From Methanocaldococcus fervens AG86 (GTDB taxonomy: Archaea; AGJL01; Methanococci; Methanococcales; Methanocaldococcaceae), in the NCBI RefSeq assembly GCF_000023985.1, contig NC_013156.1, positions 1,104,363 through 1,168,362 on the forward strand: DNA of 64,000 bases, given 5' to 3'. The position numbers and the translations under genes were made by a program. The notes under the pieces are model-generated. The model was not told where the DNA came from. It saw only the letters and a program-made list of their open reading frames with translations, and made no database searches. Below, in pieces: positions 57,073-64,000 of the stretch (the stretch's first letter is position 1; each line of letters starts with the position of its first letter).

Positions 57073-59618
57073 TGTCAATCAAATATTTATCCGATGAGGA
57101 AGCTAAGAAAAGATTAAAGGAATTCGGATATAATGAAATATCTCCTCCTAAAAAGGGCACTTTTTTAAAAATATTTTTTAATCAACTTATAAATCCAATG
57201 ATTTATATATTGTTAATTGCTGCTTTCATTTCACACCTTGTTGGCGATGTGTTTAGTTTTTGGTTTATCATCTCAATAATCACCTTTATAATATTAATTG
57301 GATTTATTTTGGAGTATAAAGGAGAAAAAGCTGTAGAAGCGTTAAAAAAATTTGTTAAAACAGAGGTTAAAGTTTTAAGAGATGGAGTTGTTAAAAAAAT
57401 AGATGCTAAAGAAGTAGTTCCCGGAGATGTTGTTATTTTAGAGGCTGGAGATAAGGTTCCAGCTGATGGTGAGATTTTAGAAGAAATGAATTTAAAAGTT
57501 GATGAATCCCTTTTGACTGGAGAAAGTTTGCCAGTGGAGAAAAAAGTTGGAGATGAAATATTTGCTGGAACTTTGGTAGTGAATGGAAAATGCAAAGTTC
57601 TTATAACAAAAACTGGAAGGAATACAAAAATTGGACAAATCTCCAAATATGTAGAGGCTCCTGAAGAAAAAACACCACTACAGCAAAAAATAGACACTTT
57701 GGTAAAACAGCTCTCTATTTTGGCATTTTTTATAACCGCATTAATTTTTATATTTGGATTGTTTTTTAGCTCCTCGATATACTCTATTTTAATGACAGCA
57801 TTGGCCATCTCTGTTGGAACTATTCCAGAAGCTCTTCCTTTAGTTTTAACCATAACTCTTGCCTATGGAATGTACAACATGGCTAAAAGTAATGCGATAG
57901 TAAAGAGGATGGTAGCTGCTGAAACTCTTGGCTCAGTTACAGTTATTTGCACAGATAAAACTGGAACATTAACAAAAAATCAAATGCATGTGGAGAAAAT
58001 CTATACAAATGGAAAAATCTATGATGCAAATTCCATAGATACAAAAAAAGATAAAGCTTTAGAATTTTTATTAAAAATAGGTGTCTTATGTAACAATGCT
58101 GAATTAAAATCTGAAGATAAGGTTATTGGAGATCCTACAGAAGGAGCTCTTTTAATTTTAGGACATAAGGAAAATATGTTAAAAGATGGGCTTGAAAAAG
58201 ATTATGAGAGAGTTTATGAAATCCTATTTACATCAGAGAGAAAGATGATGACAACAATCCATAAACACAATGAAAAATATTTTGTTTTTTCTAAAGGTGC
58301 TACTGAAGTCATTTTAAATAAATGCAGGTATATTCTCAAAGAAAATAGGATAGAGGAGATGTCTAAAAAAGATGTTGAAGAAATATTGAAAGTGAATAAC
58401 AAATTAGCTAGTGAAGCCTATAGAGTTTTATCTTTAGCCTATAAAGAGATGGATAATTTTAGTAAAGATAAAAATGAGGTTGAGAAAGATCTAATCTTTG
58501 TTGGATTGATTGGAATGGCTGATGCACTAAAAGAAAATGTAAAAGAGGCTATAGAACTTTGTAAAAGGCTTGGAGTTAAAGTGGCGATGATTACTGGAGA
58601 CAATCCAATCACAGCTAAAGCGATAGCTAAGAGATTGGGAATATATGAGGAGAGAAAAATAGAATTTGAGGTAGAGGATAAGCTTTTAGAGATTATTAAA
58701 GATGGAATAATTACTGGAGATGAGTTGGAGAGGATGAGTGATGAAGAATTTGAGAAAGTTGTTGATTATATCAATATATATGCGAGAACTCTACCAGAAC
58801 AAAAACTTAGGATTGTCAATGCATTAAAAAAGAAAGGACATGTTGTAGCTATGACCGGAGATGGAGTTAATGACGCCCCAGCTTTAAAAAAGGCAGATAT
58901 TGGTGTAGCAATGGGGAGCGGGAGTGATGTGGCTAAAGAAGCGAGTGATTTAATATTACAAGATGACAACTTTTCCACTATAGTTGAGGCAATAAGAATT
59001 GGAAGAACGATTTACAATAACATTAAATCTTTCACATCCTATTTTGTTTCAACAAATTATTGCGAGGTGTTTTTAATTTTAATGTCCATATTTTTACTTG
59101 GAGCTGATTATCTTCCATTACTGGCTACGCATATATTGATAATAAATATGATCGCTGAAGACCTTCCAGCTGTAACAATAGGCTTAGATTTTAGTGGAAC
59201 TGGTTATAAAAAACCTATAAGTCCTAAAGAGAAAATATTTGGGAAGAAGGAGCTGATATTATCATTTGGATTGGCAATTTCTATGGCTTTTGTATTATAT
59301 TCAATTTATGTTGTTAATCTCAGCTATATGGAAAAGGCGAGAGCTATTTTATTCTCATCCTTTATTTCTATGCTGATTGCAAACACGTTAAACTTTAAGG
59401 TTAAGGGTTCAATATTTAACATAAATGTTAAAAATAGACTTTTAATATTTTCAACATTTACAATCTTTTTAATACTGCTAATTTTGATTTATACACCATT
59501 AAATACCTATCTTGGATTTGCTCCACTGGCATTTGGAGATTGGATTTATCCTATAATATCATTTATTTTAACACTGGCAATAGGTGAAATTTTAAAAAGG
59601 ATTTATACTAAGTTTTAA
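57072..59618 (+). CDS. P-type cation-transporting ATPase (P2/P3-like)
   Basis: An 848-residue pump with ten predicted membrane helices. Motifs in order are VDESLLTGESLPVEKK (actuator), GTIPEALPLVLT (helix 4), ICTDKTGTLTKNQM (phosphorylated Asp), VFSKGATEVILN, KVAMITGDNPITA and AMTGDGVNDAPALKKADIGVAMG. Calcium-pump-like ligands are partly present: the Glu of PEALP, Asn and Glu in STNYCEVFLI (helix 5) and Asn in IINMIAEDLPAVTIG (helix 6), where the usual T-D pair is A-E. This suggests a P2-type Ca or related pump and not a standard H+-ATPase. The start overlaps the sufB stop (TAATG). The ion is uncertain. Confidence 0.88.
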   Translation: MSIKYLSDEEAKKRLKEFGYNEISPPKKGTFLKIFFNQLINPMIYILLIAAFISHLVGDVFSFWFIISIITFIILIGFILEYKGEKAVEALKKFVKTEVKVLRDGVVKKIDAKEVVPGDVVILEAGDKVPADGEILEEMNLKVDESLLTGESLPVEKKVGDEIFAGTLVVNGKCKVLITKTGRNTKIGQISKYVEAPEEKTPLQQKIDTLVKQLSILAFFITALIFIFGLFFSSSIYSILMTALAISVGTIPEALPLVLTITLAYGMYNMAKSNAIVKRMVAAETLGSVTVICTDKTGTLTKNQMHVEKIYTNGKIYDANSIDTKKDKALEFLLKIGVLCNNAELKSEDKVIGDPTEGALLILGHKENMLKDGLEKDYERVYEILFTSERKMMTTIHKHNEKYFVFSKGATEVILNKCRYILKENRIEEMSKKDVEEILKVNNKLASEAYRVLSLAYKEMDNFSKDKNEVEKDLIFVGLIGMADALKENVKEAIELCKRLGVKVAMITGDNPITAKAIAKRLGIYEERKIEFEVEDKLLEIIKDGIITGDELERMSDEEFEKVVDYINIYARTLPEQKLRIVNALKKKGHVVAMTGDGVNDAPALKKADIGVAMGSGSDVAKEASDLILQDDNFSTIVEAIRIGRTIYNNIKSFTSYFVSTNYCEVFLILMSIFLLGADYLPLLATHILIINMIAEDLPAVTIGLDFSGTGYKKPISPKEKIFGKKELILSFGLAISMAFVLYSIYVVNLSYMEKARAILFSSFISMLIANTLNFKVKGSIFNINVKNRLLIFSTFTIFLILLILIYTPLNTYLGFAPLAFGDWIYPIISFILTLAIGEILKRIYTKF

Positions 59619-59624
59619 TATAAA

Positions 59625-59684
59625 TTGGCGATGATGAGAATTTCGCTATCTGATTTGTGATGACTACCCCCGCGGCTGAGCCAA
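59625..59684 (+). ncRNA. C/D box small RNA (2'-O-methylation guide)
   Basis: Box C is ATGATGA (59631-59637), D' is CTGA (59650-59653), C' is GTGATGA (59657-59663) and D is CTGA (59676-59679). Both guide spacers are exactly 12 nt, as in archaeal sRNAs. A perfect terminal stem TTGGC (59625-59629) / GCCAA (59680-59684) closes the kink-turn. The D' guide GAATTTCGCTAT pairs with 23S rRNA GUAGCGAAAUUC (around E. coli 1930-1941) with one G-U pair; the N+5 rule predicts methylation at C1934. I did not find the target of the D guide CTACCCCCGCGG. It lies 6 bases after the ATPase stop, in its 3' UTR, and 5 bases from the tfrA stop. Confidence 0.9.
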
Positions 59685-59689
59685 ACTTT

Positions 59690-61312
59690 TTAAAGGTTTT
59701 TTAAAATTTCATCAACATTATAATCTAACTTTTCAAACCACATTTTTTCTCCTTTTATAATAATATTTCCTCTCCATTTTTCATCAGTTTCTGGGAAATC
59801 TTCCCTATAATGAGCTCCTCTACTCTCCTCCCTATATAGGGCAGATTTTGTAACTAACTGGGCAACAACAACCATATTTTTTAATTCAAAGTATTTTTGC
59901 AAATCAACAACCCCATTAACTTTAACATCTCCCACATTTTTCTCAATTTTATCAATTTTTTCTAAAGCCTTTTTTAACCCCTCTTCATTCCTAATAATGG
60001 ATACGTAATCCCACATGGTCTTTTTTAAGTCTTCTATTAAGCTATAAATTTTTAAATTTCCATCTAATCCTTTTATTTCATCCAATATGTTGTTAATATC
60101 TTCCTCACAATCTACAAATTCAAACTCGTTATTTTCCACAAATTCTTTGGCAGATTTCCCTGCAATAGCACCGAATACTTGAGTATCAGCTAAGGCATTT
60201 CCTCCCAATCTATTTGCTCCATGAACTCCTCCAGTAACTTCTCCACAGGCAAAAAGTCCAATTATACTTGTCTCGCATTTTTCATTAATCCTTAGTCCTC
60301 CCATAAAGTGGTGTGCAGTAGGAGAAACAATCATCGGCTCCTTCCTAATATCAATTCCAACCCTTAAAAACTGCTTTAACATTGTCTCCAACTTTTTTTC
60401 AATAACTTCAGCTGGTAAATGGGAGACATCTAAATAAACTCCCCCATTAACCCCCCTACCCTCTTGAATCTCCCTATAAATAGCTCTTGCAACAACATCC
60501 CTTGTTGATAACTCCATCCTCTCTTTATCGTATCTTGCCATAAACCTTTCTTTGTTTTTGTTGTATAATATTCCCCCTTCTCCTCTAACTGCCTCAGTAA
60601 CTAAAATTCCAGTTCCTACCATCCCTGTTGGATGAAATTGAACCATTTCCATATCTATGAGTTCAGCTCCTTCATTGTATGCTATTGCAAAACCATCTCC
60701 TGTTTTTTGTATTGGATTTGAGGTTATAGGGTAGAGTTGTCCAGCTCCTCCAGTGGCTAATATTGTTGCCTTTGCAAATATTGGGAATATTTCCCCTGTT
60801 TTCAAATCCAAAAATATGGCTCCATAGCATCTATTATCTTTGACAATTAACTTTATTGCCGTAACTTCTTCTAAAATCTTAACTCTTTCAAATTTTGATA
60901 TGTATTCCATTAAACCTCTCATTATCTCGTGTCCTGTTCTATCCCCACAGTAGCATGTTCTGTTAAAACTCTGCCCACCAAATGGTCTTTGAGCTATAAA
61001 GCCATCTTCATTTCTATCAAAGAGAGCTCCAAACTTCTCTAAATTTAAAAGTTCTTTTGGTGAGTTTTTAACTAAAATCTCAACCAACTTTGAATTGTTT
61101 ATAAATCCTCCACCTTTAACGGTGTCATAAAAATGCTTTTTAAAGCTATCTTTTGGATTAAAAACTGCGTTATAGCCACCCTCAGCCATAACTGTACAGC
61201 CACTTTTTCCAAACAATCCTTTAACGGCTATTATAACATTTTTATCTCTACACTCTATCGCAGCCCTTGCAGCGGCTCCTCCTCCACCTATGATTAGTAT
61301 ATCAGTTTTCAT
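59690..61312 (-). CDS. tfrA: Thiol:fumarate reductase subunit A / succinate dehydrogenase-type flavoprotein
   Basis: A 540-residue flavoprotein. The FAD-binding start is TDILIIGGGGAAARAAIE; substrate-site residues are in VQFHPTGMVGTG, EAVRGEGGILYN, TAHHFMGGLRIN and HGANRLGGNALADTQVFG. In methanogens TfrA reduces fumarate with coenzymes M and B as electron donors, forming the heterodisulfide. TfrB is not adjacent. The start is the ATG at 61312 (TTTGGTGGTAAA). The gene is downstream of frhB, with about 125 bases between them. Confidence 0.92.
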   Translation of the reverse strand: MKTDILIIGGGGAAARAAIECRDKNVIIAVKGLFGKSGCTVMAEGGYNAVFNPKDSFKKHFYDTVKGGGFINNSKLVEILVKNSPKELLNLEKFGALFDRNEDGFIAQRPFGGQSFNRTCYCGDRTGHEIMRGLMEYISKFERVKILEEVTAIKLIVKDNRCYGAIFLDLKTGEIFPIFAKATILATGGAGQLYPITSNPIQKTGDGFAIAYNEGAELIDMEMVQFHPTGMVGTGILVTEAVRGEGGILYNKNKERFMARYDKERMELSTRDVVARAIYREIQEGRGVNGGVYLDVSHLPAEVIEKKLETMLKQFLRVGIDIRKEPMIVSPTAHHFMGGLRINEKCETSIIGLFACGEVTGGVHGANRLGGNALADTQVFGAIAGKSAKEFVENNEFEFVDCEEDINNILDEIKGLDGNLKIYSLIEDLKKTMWDYVSIIRNEEGLKKALEKIDKIEKNVGDVKVNGVVDLQKYFELKNMVVVAQLVTKSALYREESRGAHYREDFPETDEKWRGNIIIKGEKMWFEKLDYNVDEILKNL

Positions 61313-61438
61313 TTTACCACCAAAAAATAGGATTAGCATTAAGATATTTAAAAGTTATAAATTCAAAATAATATGAAAAATAAAAATTTCCAAATTCTAT
61401 AAATTAAAATTCTAAAAAAAAGAAAAATAGAAAAAGGT

Positions 61439-62287
61439 TTAGTATGGAACTGGTAAGCCAAGCTCTTTTCTATGCTCGATTTCTTTTGCATTCTTTTCTT
61501 TCTTCTGTAATGCTAATTTTTCAACTAATCCTAAACCTGGCTTAACCTCTTCAATTGGTTTAACTTCTAAGTACCCATCTTCAACCATTTTGTTGAATAT
61601 CTCTTCTCCTTTAGCTGTTCTTATAAACACTGTGCTCCATCCATCTGGGCTTCCAACTGAACCTGTTGAGATATCTGCTAACTCTGCTGTATAATCTGTA
61701 CAGACGTGACATGCGATTTGTTCGTAAGGATGGGTTTCTTTTAATTTAACTGTTTTTGTTTCTCCCCATCTTGTGTAAACCCAGAATTTACCTTTTCCAA
61801 TATCCATTTTAACAACATCTTCCATTTTAACTCCGCAGTGTTCCTCAACAATTAATTTTAATCCATTGTATGGGAAGTTCTCCATACAGAAGATTCCAAT
61901 AACTAAGGCAATTTTATCTGGAACATGTCTAAATCCAACTGGATATTTCATTAACTTTCTTATAGCTCTAACTTGGCATGGAGTTCCTACAACTCCAATC
62001 TTTTCACAACCGTATTCTCTAACTGCACTTTTTAATACTGAGATGTTTGGACAGACAGTATATTTTGTTCCTGCAGCTTCTAAAACTTCTTCTGGTGTTG
62101 TAGCAACTTTAGGAACTGCCTGGAATTCTCCAGCGTTATCTGCAACTACAACTCCATCCAATAGATTGTTCTCTAACCCATAAATAAATGCTGTTGAAAC
62201 AATTCCACCATCTTGTGATTTCTTTAAGACTTCTTTCAATGTACTTCTTGCTGAAACTACTTTTTTATAAGCTCCGAAAGGGTTCAT
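61439..62287 (-). CDS. frhB: F420-reducing hydrogenase beta subunit
   Basis: A 282-residue iron-sulfur flavoprotein that transfers electrons to F420. It has [47 protein letters not shown] and [15 protein letters not shown], the cysteines of which hold a 4Fe-4S cluster, and the end region with [12 protein letters not shown]-type residues. The start is the ATG at 62287 after GAGGTGGAATAGG. It is the last gene of frhADGB. Confidence 0.95.
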   Translation of the reverse strand: MNPFGAYKKVVSARSTLKEVLKKSQDGGIVSTAFIYGLENNLLDGVVVADNAGEFQAVPKVATTPEEVLEAAGTKYTVCPNISVLKSAVREYGCEKIGVVGTPCQVRAIRKLMKYPVGFRHVPDKIALVIGIFCMENFPYNGLKLIVEEHCGVKMEDVVKMDIGKGKFWVYTRWGETKTVKLKETHPYEQIACHVCTDYTAELADISTGSVGSPDGWSTVFIRTAKGEEIFNKMVEDGYLEVKPIEEVKPGLGLVEKLALQKKEKNAKEIEHRKELGLPVPY

Positions 62288-62321
62288 CCTATTCCACCTC
62301 AAAAAATTATAATTTTATTTT

Positions 62322-63005
62322 TTATTCAATCTTTTCAATTAACCCTGGGAACCTAATTCTTGGACATTGGACAGAGCAGGCTCCACACTTGATGCAGAGT
62401 TCTTTTAAGATATTTGGTCTTCCATCTAACATCTCTATAGCTCTTGTTGGACATGCTGAAGCACAGGTTCCACAACCCATACAGAGGGATTTGTTAACAA
62501 CTTTGGAAATGACATCACATCCACATGCTTCGCTTCCCAACTCTGCAAACTCTGCAAATGGTTGTAAGTATTCCATATCCCCGTTTAAAGCCGCTGTTAT
62601 AACTGAAACAATTGCTTCAGGTGAAGGAGGGCAACCAGGGATTGCTAAATCCACTTTAATAACTTCAGTTAATGGAGAGAATGAGCTGTGAACAGGTTTT
62701 GACATTTGGTTTCCTTTACAGTATCTTGTAACCCCACCTGTTGCTGCACAAGCTCCTAAAGCTACAACGATCTTTGCCTTCTTTCTAACTTCTTCAGCTA
62801 CCTCTAAAGAGTGGTGGTCATCTAAGCAGACAGAACCTTCAACTAATGCTATATCACATTCAGGAATCTCTCTTGCGTCAGCTAAGGTTTGGCAGTAAAC
62901 TAACTCAATTGAATTTAAAACATCTAAAAGCTTTTCATACGTATCTGCTAAAGAAACTAAACATCCACAACAACTACATAACTGAACGTGGGCAACTTTA
63001 ACCAC
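62322..63005 (-). CDS. frhG: F420-reducing hydrogenase gamma (small) subunit
   Basis: A 227-residue small subunit. The N-terminal [44 protein letters not shown] and [14 protein letters not shown] coordinate the proximal clusters, and two ferredoxin-type motifs [16 protein letters not shown] and [13 protein letters not shown] bind 4Fe-4S clusters. The start is GTG at 63005; an earlier in-frame GTG is part of the GAGGTGAT site. It overlaps the frhD stop region. Confidence 0.95.
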   Translation of the reverse strand: MVKVAHVQLCSCCGCLVSLADTYEKLLDVLNSIELVYCQTLADAREIPECDIALVEGSVCLDDHHSLEVAEEVRKKAKIVVALGACAATGGVTRYCKGNQMSKPVHSSFSPLTEVIKVDLAIPGCPPSPEAIVSVITAALNGDMEYLQPFAEFAELGSEACGCDVISKVVNKSLCMGCGTCASACPTRAIEMLDGRPNILKELCIKCGACSVQCPRIRFPGLIEKIE

Positions 63006-63006
63006 T

Positions 63007-63546
63007 TTAATCACCTCTTAGTTCTCTAAGAATCATCTCAACTGCTTTATCAACGGCCTTTTCAACTTCTTCACTAAGCCCAATGTAAACGTCTGGCTCT
63101 GAGATATACTTAGCTTGACAGCCAACGACCTTAACTTCTATGTTGTATTTTTCAGCAACTTCCCTTAGTAAAGGAGCTAAAGGCCAGTCGTGGGAATCTA
63201 ATCTATTATATTTTGGGTTTGGTAGTTCATTTTTTTCAATTATTTTTATTTCTCCAGGTTTTAGCCCCCAATCAATCACATCAACAACAATTATCTTTTT
63301 AGTTTTGGAGTTTTCGTCTATTAATGTTAAAACTTGTTGGGGAGCTCCAGCTCCAGCATCAACTAAAGCAATTTTTTCTTTTTCTTCATCTGTCAATATT
63401 TTGTTTAGTTTTTCAATAACATGAACGCTAAATCCGTCATCAGCAAATAATATATTCCCACAAGCCAATACCATAACTTCTTTTTTTAAATATGAAGGAG
63501 TTAAGTCAAATAATTCATCGTCTTGAATTTCTGTTCCAGCTTTCAT
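63007..63546 (-). CDS. frhD: F420-reducing hydrogenase maturation protease
   Basis: A 179-residue HyaD/HycI-family protease. Nickel-sensing residues lie in [49 protein letters not shown] and [16 protein letters not shown]. It removes the C-terminal extension from the large subunit FrhA once the Ni-Fe site is built. The start at 63546 has a weak site; an internal ATG at MVLACGN is possible but would delete conserved residues of the operon family. It precedes frhG by a stop/start overlap. Confidence 0.92.
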   Translation of the reverse strand: MKAGTEIQDDELFDLTPSYLKKEVMVLACGNILFADDGFSVHVIEKLNKILTDEEKEKIALVDAGAGAPQQVLTLIDENSKTKKIIVVDVIDWGLKPGEIKIIEKNELPNPKYNRLDSHDWPLAPLLREVAEKYNIEVKVVGCQAKYISEPDVYIGLSEEVEKAVDKAVEMILRELRGD

Positions 63547-63623
63547 GGTTTCATTCGTCTTATTTTTTAAGGTTTAATTTTAAGTTTAGGGAAGCAATAT
63601 TTTCCTCACGAAAGGCTTTTTAT

Positions 63624-63657
63624 GCCTCTCGGGTCCCTTTCGGGTTCCCCTTGAGGC
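63624..63657 (-). ncRNA. Archaeal SECIS element in the frhA 3' UTR
   Basis: On the minus strand a hairpin begins 1 base after the frhA stop codon. An outer stem GCCTC/GAGGC closes the motif, an internal asymmetric loop contains AA on one side and GA on the other, an upper stem of G and C residues follows (AAGGGGAACCC against GGGACCCGA), and the tip is GAAA. This is the form of the archaeal selenocysteine insertion element, which is located in 3' UTRs. It directs recoding of the TGA at 63734-63736. Confidence 0.88.
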
Positions 63658-63658
63658 T

Positions 63659-64000
63659 TTATAACATTTTTCTTACTTCGATAACTTCTTTTGTCTCTTC
63701 ATCTTTAACTATAACGTGTGTTGCACATGAAGCTCATATGTCATAAGCTCTCATTATGACTTCAGCATACTGCTGAGGATAGCCTTCAATTGCCTTCTCA
63801 ACAATTGGGAAGTTCCATGTTGATGCCGCTATAATTCTATAGCTCTTAATTCTTCCATCTTTTCCAACTTCTGCCATGTGGGTGTTTGTAGCTCTTGGAG
63901 CTTCGTGAACTCCTATACCAAAGCCATCTTTGTATTCTACTTCAGCTCTTGTTTTTCCATTTAAGTTGAGCTCATCCAATATTTCTAAAGCTCTATAAAC
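63659..64000 (-). CDS. frhA: F420-reducing hydrogenase alpha (large) subunit, C-terminal part, selenocysteine-containing
   Basis: The C-terminal 113 or so residues of the Ni-Fe hydrogenase large subunit are visible; the gene continues beyond the window. An in-frame TGA at 63734-63736 is read as selenocysteine: the sequence is RAYDI-U-ASCATH, which matches the canonical D-P-C-x-x-C-x-x-H nickel-binding end with Sec in place of the first Cys. After it, VIVKDEETKEVIEVRKML continues to TAA at 63659-63661. The C-terminal peptide following the CxxH motif would be removed by FrhD. A SECIS hairpin lies just downstream. Upstream frhA residues include GIGVHEAPRATNTH, typical of group 3a hydrogenases. 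Confidence 0.95.

Noticed and set aside
57072-59618. Plasma-membrane H+-ATPase (MJ1226 orthologue)
   Set aside because: The helix 4 motif PEALP and helix 5 Asn/Glu pair resemble calcium pumps more than the P-x-A-L-P of proton pumps; left as a cation pump of open specificity.
63597-63622. Second structured element downstream of the SECIS
   Set aside because: AAAAAGCCTTTCGTGAGG pairs only weakly; probably a spacer before frhD.

Overview
The window is AT-rich archaeal DNA from a hyperthermophilic methanogen of the genus Methanocaldococcus, a close relative of M. jannaschii. The main grounds are the gene set: F420-reducing hydrogenase with a selenocysteine codon and an archaeal SECIS hairpin, methanofuran and F420 biosynthesis ligases, an archaellum operon, a thermosome and a homoaconitase. 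Translation signals agree: most genes have a GGTGA-type ribosome binding site, and GTG or TTG starts are common. Several neighbouring blocks correspond, from memory, to loci that are far apart in M. jannaschii, so this is a rearranged relative and not that strain.

Layout. 1-4415 (-): an operon read mfnD, dys, cobJ, moxR, vWA-type partner. 4416-4655: a hairpin-rich non-coding repeat. 4656-7624 (-): MEMO-family protein, OB-fold zinc protein (frameshifted), archaetidylserine decarboxylase and a KH/PP-loop protein. 7790-8320 (+): two small metal-protein-like genes behind a palindromic operator. 8402-10658: ADTH synthase and a phosphohexomutase, then the initiator tRNA-Met. 10881-17231: a mixed metabolic block (metallo-beta-lactamase fold protein, CDF transporter, methyltransferase, coiled-coil protein, cysteine desulfidase, trpF, CBS protein). 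17498-23216: a chlI/chlD gene with a poly-A frameshift site, convergent with cobN. 23328-28186: radical SAM, methyltransferase, winged-helix protein and a large surface protein. 28368-38149: prepilin peptidase flaK and the complete archaellum operon flaB1B2B3CDEFGHIJ (-). 38400-40231: UPF0148, Nob1 and a MetE-type methionine synthase. 40228-46958 (-): a compact operon of class III signal-peptide pilin-like proteins, a large PKD-repeat surface protein and an archaeosortase-like protease. 47127-54657: thermosome, hisS, cofF, a second repeat element, dacZ, hacA and a CBS protein. 54722-59684: rps15, sufC-sufB, a P-type ATPase coupled to sufB, and a C/D box sRNA. 59690-64000 (-): thiol:fumarate reductase subunit A and the frhADGB operon, with frhA running off the end of the window.

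How it fits together. The archaellum genes include filament proteins, motor, ATPase and processing peptidase; three TACATA boxes lie upstream of flaB1 and a small winged-helix protein is encoded nearby. The PKD/archaeosortase/pilin cluster looks like a second surface-assembly system whose likely sortase substrate, a protein ending in a Pro-rich motif, a membrane helix and a basic tail, is encoded next to the enzyme. Metabolic genes cover parts of B12, F420, methanofuran, 2-oxosuberate, tryptophan and aromatic precursor synthesis.

Three genes (chlD, flaC and the OB-fold gene) are interrupted by a -1 shift at an A run. The chlD case belongs to a known family of programmed frameshifts. The other two could be programmed, real mutations, or homopolymer errors in the assembly. 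All calls come from reading the sequence without database searches; M. jannaschii locus numbers are quoted from memory.
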